NCBI GenBank assembly: GCA_037176725.1
Contig: JAZBRS010000020.1
Location: 90,342,001-90,406,000 of the forward strand
Direction: 5' to 3'
DNA length: 64,000 nucleotides
From: Posidonia oceanica
Lineage: Eukaryota; Streptophyta; Magnoliopsida; Alismatales; Posidoniaceae
The position numbers and the translations under genes were made by a program. How positions within the stretch are numbered: the stretch's first letter is position 1; the number at the start of each line of letters is the position of its first letter. Below are positions 23,197 through 33,300 of this stretch, in pieces. The notes under the pieces were generated by a model that was given only the letters and a program-made list of their open reading frames with translations, made no database searches and had not been told where the DNA came from.

Positions 23197-24473
23197 TACT
23201 AGACTCCGGCTTTCGCTTTCGCTTTCGCTCGTTTGGGATTTGCTTCCTTTTGTTTGCCTTTGTGTTTCCTTTGCCTGTTTTGCTCGTTTTCCTGTGCAAA
23301 CACCTGGCAAGTCGCCTCGCGGTTACTTTGCTTAGGTTTTGCACCCCTTTTCGGCTGCTTTCGCCTTAGTTTTGCCATGCCTTGCTCTGCCTTGTCTAAC
23401 TTGCTTGTTTGCCTGCATTTCCTTTGTCCCTGTCTTTATTTGCTTTGCTGCTTACCTGTCTTTACTTTATTTTCCATGCTCGCTTATTATCGCCTTATTT
23501 CCCGCACATCGCATGTCTACGTACTTGTTTGGCAATAATACATGCTTTTTGAATGATGAATGCTTCTTTTACACACTTGCTATGTCACTACACACGCACA
23601 TACTTCGCATATATGCCTTTTGACTTGATGAATGCTTTTTCCTCACTATTATGCTCACAAACACTCGCACGTGCCATGCACATGCCTTTTGTTGTGTTGT
23701 GTGTTGTTTGCCTGCCATGCTTGATTGATTTTCTTCCCTTTCGCACATGCCGTGCCTAGGATAGTAGAAACATGTTTGCTTTCCCTTTTGCTTAATCTAA
23801 AAAACTGCAATAAAGTTAAACAATAACTTCTAAGCACAACTAGAGCCAATAATTTGCAATTTTCCCCCTTTTGGGTTAATAAAACGCAAGTAAAAGATTC
23901 TAAAGCATTTTGCATGATTGATTCATTCTAGAAAGCATGCATCTTCTCATCTGAGTCCACCCTAGTCTGCGAAGGACGGCTCCGGCCTCTCACCCCGATG
24001 CTTTGGCATGGTGTGAGTCGGTCGGTCTGTCCCCCCTTGTCCGGGGTCGTGTCGGTGTTAGTGGAGGATACCACCCACGCTTTGGCAGGGTAGAGGCCAC
24101 CAACGCACCACCTTGTTATTACCTGAGCTTTGGGCCAGGAGTTAGACAGGGGACCTGTTTTTTCTGACCTGGAGTCTGTCTAAACCCACTACCCTTGAGT
24201 GCGTCCTAGTAGGTCATCTACTCAGGACTTTCATGGTGAGAGAGCGCATCTTAGGACATTCACTTGCATGTATGCCATTCATGCCACCCCTAATAACTCT
24301 TTATTGCATACAACCTCTAACATCTTTACTCTTTTGCAGGTACGTGCGGGATCCGCTGCCCGGACTCTGAGCGTCCTTCCTCTGAGCTACTCGTCGCTTC
24401 CGGCGGTAGCTTTCCTTAGGCTCTACTTCCTTCTCTCTCGTCGCAGCTTCCGCTCACTTAGACTCAGTCAGCA
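23197..24473 (+). other. Leader between primer site and gag of element A
   Basis: No gene. It holds T-rich sequence, then a stretch around 23935-24240 (GAGTCCACC, GTCGGTCTGTCCCCCC, CCAACGCACCACC) conserved in the B leader at 47845-48110, which suggests an RNA-level role such as packaging or translation. AG-type acceptors (for example TTTTGCAG|GTACG at 24330-24343) lie shortly before gag and could pair with the LTR donors. That pairing is inferred only. Confidence 0.55.
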
Positions 24474-26516
24474 ATGGCCCAGTCTGTCGGTGGGTTCCAC
24501 TTTACCACTGATTCGGAGGGGTTTACCACTTGGGTCTCTCCGGATTTCACTTCTGTTCGCTCTGTGCCCTCTATGACACCAGGATTCCATCCTCAGGCGT
24601 CTAGGGCACTCCCTTCTGCTGTGGGTCTCTGGCAAACTTGCGCCACTCCGGATCCGGTCGTCGAATGTGTCTCGATGACCGCCCCTTACGTTCCGGAGGC
24701 GCCTCTGACCCCTTCGTCCTGGGGATATGTCGTTCCCGACATCCCTTCGACTGCGACGACCTTTGCTTTAGGTTCTCAACCTCTTGAGTCCACCTCCCGG
24801 CCGGTCCTGCAATTCAGTGTTCCCACTCACGGGTCCCCTGAAGAGCAGTACCAGCACCTGATGGACACTATCCAGCGGCTGCAGGGTATGGCTCTATCAG
24901 TTCGACCTTCTTGTGTTCCTGTTGCCCCTGAGGTTCCTCTGCGGCCTGCTGTTGCACACACTGCACTCCTGCCTAGACCATCGCCCCAGCTACACACTGC
25001 TCCGGTGATGGGGGTGCGGCATCTGTCTCCTGCTTCTGCACAACACTATGCACTGCATACAACTCCCTTTACTGGTGATCAGTCTTTTGGGCTGGTTGGA
25101 GCACAGTATCCCACTGGTTCACTGCCCGGCATCGCGCCTGTGCAGCAACTGTTGCTCCAACAATCTGCACCTCGCACCACATAGCATGTTGCCCATCCAT
25201 CTCCCTTGCATCAGGTTCAGAACCCAACATACTTTCCTACCCACACTGCACGCACGCACGGATACGTTGGCCATCCCGTTGCTCCATCAGGCGACGTGAT
25301 GGTGGATCCGGAGGAGCACTTAGGTGCGACCCACTCGGCGTATGTGGTCCCTACCCCTGCTGCACCATCCCCTATGGCAGCTAATCCAGACCAAATCAAT
25401 GATAGAATGGACGTTCTGGAGAAAGCACTACGTCTAGTGCAGGGCAAGGACCACCAGTCTTACCAGTTTCGCGACCTCTGTCTCTTTCCCGAGGCCGCAC
25501 TCCCTTCGAAGTTCCGTATCCTGGTCTTCGATAAATACAATGGTAAAGACTGTCTTATTTCACATCTGAAGGCATACCGCGGGGACCTTGCTCAGCTTCA
25601 GGCTGATGAAAGGCTCCTTATCCGCCTGTTTCAGAAGAGTTTGACCGGCCCCGCGCTCAAGTGGTTCACTTCCCTTGACATGGCAGCGATTCGAACTTGG
25701 ACCGATCTTTCTCAGGCCTTCCTTGAGCAGTATGCTTTCAACCTCGACCTGATCCCCAAGAGGGAGGATCTTGTCGCCATCCAGCAGAGACCCCAAGAGC
25801 CATTCGGGGAGTATGTCGGTCGCTGGCGTTCCTTAGCCGCCCAAGTCAAAGATAAACCCTCCGAGGAGGATTCTATCGAGATGATTGTTAAAGGGGCGCT
25901 GCCAGTGATTGGGACTCTGCTTTGCATTCAGCACATCACTAGTCATGCATCGCTGATTAGGGCTGGTGTCCGCGTGGAAAGCTCGCTGCGAAGTGGGCAT
26001 TTCCCCGCACTTTCTGCATTGGCTAGGCAGGCCAACACCTCCGGCAATCACCGCAGCAACAACAACAACAGATCCACTCCTGACCGCTCTGAACAGCTCT
26101 CCGAATTATGTGTCGATCTTCCCAAAGGGCCTGCCTATGCAGAGAGTCAACTAGACCCTTTTCCGCTAGCGCACGCACCTAATTTTGCACCCACTGAGCA
26201 CACTGCCACCGTCGAGCCCGTGCATCACGTCGCACCCGCTCGGCAAGGACTCCATCCGGGGCAAAGACGACCTCGTCGGGCTGAGTGTGATTACACGCCT
26301 CTCCCCGAACCACTGAGCGCCATCTTCCCTCAAGTTGAGTCGCTCCTGAGGCTCCCGGCTGTCCGTCCGTCACCAAATCCCCCTCCATGGTGGCATGATA
26401 CGGATCAGTTCTGCAGTTTCCATCGGGCCACCGGGCACTCGACGGACAACTGCCTCACTCTCCGGGACGCCGTTCAACGTCTGATCGACCGCAGGATCAT
26501 CAGCGTTGGCAAGTAG
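24474..26516 (+). pseudogene. gag: gag of element A (one in-frame stop)
   Basis: Capsid/nucleocapsid precursor of about 680 codons, in a single frame with one TAG at 25182-25184 where the B copy has a glutamine codon. The start MAQSVG at 24474 is matched by MAQHVS in B. The N-terminal third is Pro/Ser-rich. The retrotransposon-gag core lies at about 25480-25910 (LPSKF, FDKYNGKD, LTGPALKWF, TWTDLSQAFLEQY, EPFGEYVGRW). The knuckle at 26412-26453 is CSFHRATGHSTDNC, that is C-x2-H-x4-H-x4-C, typical of Tat/Ogre gag, followed by LRDAVQRLID. It ends at the TAG at 26514-26516 with no protease after it. Apart from the one stop it is open, fitting the youth of this element. It would act in particle assembly in the cytoplasm. 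Confidence 0.9.
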
Positions 26517-26749
26517 GAGCCTGCACATACACGTACACCTGCACTTGCACTTGCACACCCTAGTGTAGCCAATCCTTCCTCCGCCGGAACCTCGAGGGGT
26601 TATCCCAATCTTCTCTGAATCCCGCTCTGCTCCGATGGGTCCATCTGATCCCATTGGCGCGATCCCCTCTTCTGTCCTCCCTATCTCGTCCGAGGGACGC
26701 TCGGAGATGCAACGGCAGCGTCGACAGCAGGACCAGGTGCAGCGTCACC

Positions 26750-26759
26750 CAGGTAAGTC
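26750..26759 (+). promoter_or_regulatory. Consensus splice donor after gag in element A
   Basis: CCAG|GTAAGTC, a perfect plant donor 236 bases after the gag stop. Ogre elements are known to splice an intron within the gag-pro/pol region. Here no pol follows, so the site may be a remnant or may serve 3' RNA processing. Confidence 0.4.
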
Positions 26760-26925
26760 TTTCTAACCTCTCTTTTGTTTCCCGCATTGTCTTTTCTTTT
26801 CTTTTTGTTTTGTTTTGTTTTTGCGGCTTTTTTTGTCTTGCCTGAAAATCATAAAAAGCATAAAATCAACAAAACTCATCAAAACATGCATTCCCTTCTG
26901 CTTCTCGCATTCATTCTTTGCATCC

Positions 26926-27122
26926 GGGCTGGCAACCCTAACTGCTCGGTGATAGGTCCGTTAACCTATCATTCGGGCTGGCAACCCTAACTGCTCGGCG
27001 ATAGGTCCGTCAACCTGTCATCCTCGGGCTGGCAACCCTAACTGCTCGGCGATAGGTCCGTTAACCTATCATTCGGGCTGATATCCCTAACTATTCGGCG
27101 ATAGGTCCGTTAACCTATCACT
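26926..27122 (+). repeat. Four hairpin units after gag in element A
   Basis: Four units of about 48-52 bases: GGGCTGGCAACCC, then CTAACTGCTCGG, then GATAGGT-CCGTTA-ACCTATC. The last part is a 7-bp-stem inverted repeat with loop CCGTTA (CCGTCA in one unit). The same unit type recurs at 28617-28665 and 28795-28842, and in B at 60255-60352. Confidence 0.9.
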
Positions 27123-28616
27123 CTGCATATTTTGCTACACACATCTGCCACTCTCTACACATATTCATCACTCTGCACGTTCATCCTGCACATATCTGTC
27201 ATCATCGATATCACCTTCTGCACATACATGCCATTTCTTGCATCCTGTAAAGCAAAAACGCCAAAAAAAATCAAGAAAATAAAAAAAAAACACAAAAATA
27301 TTTTCTCGCATTGCTGTGGTTTTCCCTTTTATGTTTTCTTAAACCTAAAAAACCATAAAAAATACAAAACCGATGCAAAAACCTAAAAACATGCTTGTCC
27401 CTTCCCTTCTAAAAAATACAAAACCCATAAACATTTGTATAATCAGAAACCTGGCTATGGACAAGCAAGCAGCGCCTGGAGGATGTCAAGCAGTGACGAT
27501 CTCGGGCAGAACTCACCTGAACAGCGCCATCTCTTGCATGTGGCCACAAAGTGAGACTGAGAGCAGAATAGAGCATCTCGCTAAGTTTCAGAACACTACA
27601 AGCGAGATCCACCTTATCGAGAGAGTCCACCGAACATGGAGAGGACCGAAGTAGAGCGGAGCATAGCCAGAGGCTGCAAGCACACATTGCAGAGGCTGAG
27701 GGTGTACGCGGATCAGCCGAACTCTTAATGCCTCATCAGGGACCGCTACCCCAAGAGGGCGAAGTCATGCATATCCAAAAGAATAGAGATCATGTGAGCA
27801 AAAGAATATGATAACATGATATGCATGCTTGAGCACAAAAGAAAATTGAAGAAAGAAGTTGAAGAAAGAAGGCACTGATGAGAGGAGTGATTCGGACGAG
27901 CGTCAAAGCCATCTCAGTTATCAACATCAAGCACCACACTGGCAACTGCACAAGACATCATATCTGGAGGACCTGGCCCCACCCTCCGAGCGCAGCAGCA
28001 CGCTCCAACCCCTGTGCAGACAACACTTATTTCCAAGAAGGCTAGATGCAGATCCAATCACTCATGAGGGGAAAAGAAACATCATCCTGTGAGCGTCAAA
28101 AGCGGTAGTCGGTCCCCGAGGAATTAAGACGGAGGCTGTGAAGCTGCATCCAACGCTTCTGCTACCTACCTACAGCTAAAGGCTATTCTCTGCGAAGCCA
28201 AAGCCTCATCCTGAGCCAAGAGTGAGAAAGAGAGCCACCGACCACAACTCGGCATGGCGTTGCTCGAGGATCGAGTTTCCTGAGTCTGGAGGTGCAGAAG
28301 CACCCTTTTAGCGCAGTTGCTTTAAGTCCAAAGCCACCCAAAAAATGCATGCTGTAATATACTATCACCTTCTTTCCTCTCTGTTTTCAAAAACCGGAGT
28401 CAAGGATGAGCACTTTTGCCTGACCTCGCTCAGAGGCTCTGCATCTTTCAAAAAGTTTTGCCGCCCACCGCATTGGGTAGGTCCTGGATGAACGGCATGT
28501 CCCTCGTTTGTCACCTCGTGACGCTACGAAGCATGCCCGCGCTGAGACCATTGCACACCCACCACGGGGGGTTTCCTGTTTTCTATGTATCCGCCTGCAT
28601 CCCTCATTCTCTGCAT
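27123..28616 (+). other. Gene-free 3' region of element A
   Basis: A-rich and mixed sequence with no recognisable protein. An open frame at 27457-27654 encodes about 65 residues that I do not recognise. B and C have pol and the accessory ORF after gag, so this segment is where A differs, and its origin is unknown. Confidence 0.5.
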
Positions 28617-29265
28617 CCGGGCTGGCACCCCTAACTGCTCGGCGATGGGTTCGTCAACCTATCATCCATCCGCCCATTCATCCACCCTTGCATTCTGGTG
28701 CCAGGGGCGCTTCGGCTGTCCCCTGGTATCATCCTGATACCAGGGGCATCTTTTTGGCTGCCCTGTGGTATCGTCCCCCTCATCCTCATTTGGGCTGGCA
28801 TCCCTAACTGCCCGGCGATAGGTTCGTCAACCTATCATCCATTCATCTATCCATCCTCGCATTTCGGTGCCAGGAGCGCTTCGGCTGTCCCCTGGCATCA
28901 TCCTGATACCAGGGGCATCTTGTTTGCTGCCCCTCGATATCCCACTTCCATCTGCATTGGGCTGACATCCCCAACTGTCATGGGAGCGGCTCTGGATCTC
29001 TGCTACACCTTCTGGTTCGGTATCCCGCCCCCTTTCCACCCTCATTCGGGCTGGTAGCCCTAAAATATCCGGTGATGAGTCCGTTAACTCCTCATTCGGG
29101 CTGATAGCCCCAAAATATCCGGTGATGAGTCCGTTAACTCCTCGTTCGGGCTGATAGCCCTAAACTATCCGGTGGTGAGTCCGTCAACTCTTCAGAGGGC
29201 CGATATCCCCTAACTATCCGGCGATAAGTCCGTTAACTTATCACCTCTTTCGTCATAGTTTAATA
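28617..29265 (+). repeat. Mixed hairpin modules in element A 3' region
   Basis: Several module types: GATAGGT...ACCTATC-type; a perfect inverted repeat with 12-bp arms and a TCC loop at 28720-28746 and a near copy at 28889-28915; GATGAGT-CCGTTA-ACTC(C)TCAT at about 29073-29095 and 29122-29144; and GATAAGT-CCGTTA-ACTTATC at about 29222-29242. GGGCT-GAT-AGCCC precedes some of them. The CCGTTA loop is constant while stems differ in paired positions. Confidence 0.85.
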
Positions 29266-29294
29266 GCATTGTGTGGCATGGCATCAGCACCGCA

Positions 29295-29790
29295 TCATCG
29301 CACGGACATGGCGTGCTTGGGATTCGAACCCCTGGCTCGTGTATTGCCTAAGGTATCGTCCTCGACACCCGCAAGACTTTCGCAGCTTGCCGGCTTTGGA
29401 TGATACTCGCAGTAATGCGCGGCCCTGGGATCGTTTTTTCGATTTCGCATGCTCGGCGCTCCACTGTTTATACACTGCATTCCACTGCATAACATTAGCA
29501 TTCCATTGCATGACATCATATAGCTTCCTTGTGTCCTCTGTAGAGTCAGTCCTAGTACCGCATTCCATCATTGCACGGACATGGCGTGCTTGGAAATCGA
29601 ACCCTTGGCTCGTGTATTGCCTAAGGTATCATCCTCGGCACCCGCAAGACTTTCGCAGCTTGCCGGCTTTGGATGATACTCGCAGTAGTATGCGGCCTTG
29701 GGATCGTCTTCCCGGTTCCGTATACCCGGCGCTCCACTGTTTATACCCTGCATTCCACAGCATAACATTGCATAACATTGCACCCTTATT
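29295..29790 (+). repeat. 273-bp tandem duplication in element A
   Basis: A segment beginning CACGGACATGGCGTGCTTGG occurs at 29301 and again at 29574, the copies differing by scattered substitutions. Within it the complement of TTCGAACCCCTGG gives GGTTCGAA, a tRNA B-box-like word, but no cloverleaf could be built by eye. Open frames in it are not supported as genes. Confidence 0.8.
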
Positions 29791-30355
29791 GCGCTACTAC
29801 TCCTCTGTGGTCCTTACACCAGCTTCCGCACTTCGCCTTCCCGGGCCTGCGCCCGCCACCGCATGCACATCCACAGCATATTTACTTCTCAGCACTTTAC
29901 TTCTCAGCACTTTACTTCCCAGCATCTTTATTTCTCAGCCTTTTACTTTCAACACTTGCATCGCCTATGCCTACAGCAGAAGCTTGGCAAACGGCCCCCC
30001 GCGCTAGAGCTGCACACCGCTCAGCGCACCCCCTCGCCCGACTCTCCCGAAGTATTGTCCGGCGATCTTTCATTGCATTTTCCACCCTCCCGCGTGCATG
30101 CACCGTCTCGCTTTCCCCCAGAGGAGTACAGCGCAGTAAGCTTTCGCATAAGCATACCATTCGCATTACACACTTAGCATTCATCCATTTGCACCTGCAC
30201 ATTGCATTGCGGCAACGATCCACGATGTTCGGCGCATCTGCCAAATAAGTGGCTCACGTCGATAGCAACCCTCTGCTCTCGCCGGTCAAATGGGGTGTCC
30301 CGTCAACCCTGAGCAGCGGCCTCGCTTCGCTCGGCCTCGCTCAGGGAGGGGCATC
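29791..30355 (+). other. End of A internal region with polypurine tract
   Basis: No gene. It ends with a stretch shared with B (62510-62678): CACATTGCATTGCGGCAACG, a GGGGTGTC...TTGACA-like element, CCTCGCT repeats, and the polypurine tract AGGGAGGGGCATC at 30343-30355 directly before the 3' LTR. Confidence 0.75.
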
Positions 30356-33300
30356 TGTAGACACCCCATTTTGACAGGCTGGATCGTTTGGAGCCTTCCG
30401 GTGGTTGCTGGACCCGAACCTAGACTCAAACCCACACCTTCCTCTCCTTCTTTCCCCTCAAAACAAGCCCAAACTCAACATAGGATTACCCCCCTTTCCC
30501 GAACCTGAAAACCCACCAAAAAGCCTGCAAAATCTCAAACCACACCCCTCCCAAAAACCCTAGGAAACTTAGGCAAAAATACCCTTTTTCTACACCTCAA
30601 AACCCCTCTAAAACTTCCTCAGAACCAAACCAAAACTCTGGGACCAAGACTAGAAACCCTAGACCCCGCACCCGCCAAGTTTCACCCCTCTCCGAGACCT
30701 TTAAGACCCCCTTTTGCCTGAATTATCGTTTTCTCTCTCCGGGATTATCGTTTTCTCTCTCCTCTCTCTCTCCTGATTATCGTCTCTCTTTTCATCCCCT
30801 CCTTGCCCTTTTCCTAGCCTGGCTGTGGGCCCCCTTTGTACTCCTATCCCTTCCCTATCTTATCCCTATTTTTATTTTATTTTTAACATTTTCCCTGATT
30901 TTTAAAAAATCTTTTCCCTCAAACCTATCTCTTTCCCCTTTTATTCTCCTTTTTCCCCTTTTCTTCTTCTTTTTCTTTTCTTCTTCTTTCTTTTGCAAAA
31001 ACCCATGAAAATCCTTAAAAATCTGTAAAACCCCAAAACATAAAAGAAACAAATCAGAATTCCAAGAAAAGCAACTAAAAAACATTAAACAAATGATTAA
31101 AAACTCAAACTTAACTAAATCAAGCTAAAAAGAAAATCAAGCTTGCAAACTAAAAAATGCAAAATAAACTAAAAGAAAATACTGTAAAATCAAGTAAAAA
31201 ACTGAAATAAAGTCAGAACCTACCAAGAATAAAAACCCCACTAAAAGAATTAAAAAAACAAACCCTAAAGAAAAGAATTAAAAATCAAACAATAAAACAA
31301 GTAATTAAAGGAGGTAAAAGACTTAACCTAATAAACATAAGAAAAAAAAAACAACATAAGAACTTAATTCAAAAAAGGAAAAAGAAAATACAGTTAAAAG
31401 ACTTAAAACACTTAATCAAATCAGAAAAATCCAACTAAAAAACATCAAGAAGAATTAACAAATAAAAATCAAAAACATAGTTCAAAAGACTTAAGGAAGA
31501 AAAACATAAAAGACTAGAACTAAAAAGCCCAAAACCTACTCTAATTAACATAAAAATAAATCCTAAAAATCCTAATTAACATCCTAAAATACTTAACAAG
31601 AAAACACAATTTTAAAAACAATTTAAAAAGATTTAACCAACACCTAATCAAGTGGAAAACAAATTAAAAATAAAATAAAACCCTAAAACCCTAATCAAGC
31701 CTAAAACACACTAATTAACCTAAAAACAGTCATTAAAAAATCCAATTAAACATCTAACCTGCAACCCAAGTCATCTAATATTTTTATTTATTTTTATCTT
31801 ATTTTTTCCTATTTTATTTCCCTCTTTCTTTCCATCTTTCTTTCTTTCTTCCTTTTTATCTTTTCTTTTTTCCTTACTGGGCTCACCATCCCGTTACCCT
31901 ATTTTTTCTTTTTTTTCAAACTTCAGCCCACAGCTACAGTCGGCCATCGTCTTCCTCCTTCCCTCCTCCTGCCAGTAGCTACAGTAGCCGCTGGCCTGCC
32001 ATTCTGCCCTCCTGCCACCCTCTGCTCGGGCCGGACGAGCACGCGCCGAACTCCGTCCGTGCACCTGCCACCACCCTTCCTCGGCATTCAATTGCCGCAG
32101 ACCTGCAAAGCCAAGAGGAGAGGAGTCGTCAGAAATCAGGCGGAAAGGAGAGGGAATTCAGAGTGATTTGAGGAGGGGATAGAGAGGAGAAAAGAGAGAG
32201 TTCATCCCGGAAGAGAGGAGGAGATCCCAGAGTGAATCCCCAGCGAGCGAGAGCCCCGTTCTTCCTCAGAAATCCACCAGAAGAAACCAGACCTTCCGCT
32301 CTTCCTTCCGCAGCGAACCAGAGCCCGAAACACCCCAAGAACAGCCCAGAATTCGCCCCCCAATCTCACCCAAGCCACCTGCAACCTCTCCCTTCCTTCC
32401 CACAGAGAAACCAACCCGCATTTCGCCGGAAACCTCCTGAAAACCAGCAGAACCCAGCTCCGACCCATTCCAAAATTCCCCGCACCATAGGCCGCTTCTC
32501 CTCCCCAAACTCTGCCCGGTTAGTCCCCAGAACACCACCTCCCTAAGCCACCCAACCTTCAGCCGTCTCCCCCATCGCAGACGCAACGCTTCACCACAAA
32601 CACCTGCACCGATTTCTGTCCGAAATCCATTCCACCAGCAAACTTCACCTACAGCCTCCACGGACCTAACCTAACCTTCCAGAAACATCCACCCGACCTC
32701 CAGCGAGCCACCGGAATCCCCCGCTCGATCCAGAGGGCGACAACCAGCCCCCCCGACCTCAGACCACTCGCTGTGCACCCAAAACCGCCGCTTGTTCCTC
32801 CGATCGTCGAACCTCTGCTCTGGGCATTCAGAAAGCTCCGGGGGGTTGCGTGGGGTCGACCCAAACGCTCGCGAGCCACTGACGACGCCCGCATGCTCCG
32901 GACGGTCACCGCCGGCAACTGCGGAACCCACCTGGTTCGGGAGGACGCCTCAGCCATCCAAACAGGTAATTTCTTCCCCCGTTAGCCTCCTTTTCCTCTT
33001 CTCCTGCTTTTCCGCCCCTCAAAAGGGGGTTTCGCGGCCGTTGTCGCGAGGTCAGCGCCGTCGCTGACCTTTCTTCCCCGACGAGCTCGACGCTCGTCCC
33101 GCCGCGCCGAGCTGCAGAACGGCTCCCCGTCAGCCGTCCTAGCTTCGCACGGCCGCCAGGACTCCGCTCACAGCCTCTGCTTCCTCTGACGTCGCTTCCT
33201 CTCGCCGGACTGTCTTCAGCTCAGTTCAGACCTCCGGCGGCTCCTCAGCTCTGCTCCAGACCACGTCGCCGCTCGCCGCACGTGCCCCGCGCTCCGCCAG

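Noticed and set aside
29040..29150. Hammerhead-ribozyme resemblance (TGATGAGTCCGTTAAC)
   Set aside because: The CTGATGA-stem-GAAAC core is incomplete: no GAAA follows the stem, and the unit fits the simpler CCGTTA-loop hairpin family.
29310..29345. tRNA gene on the minus strand
   Set aside because: Only a B-box-like word; the T stem has about three pairs and no acceptor or anticodon stem could be built.
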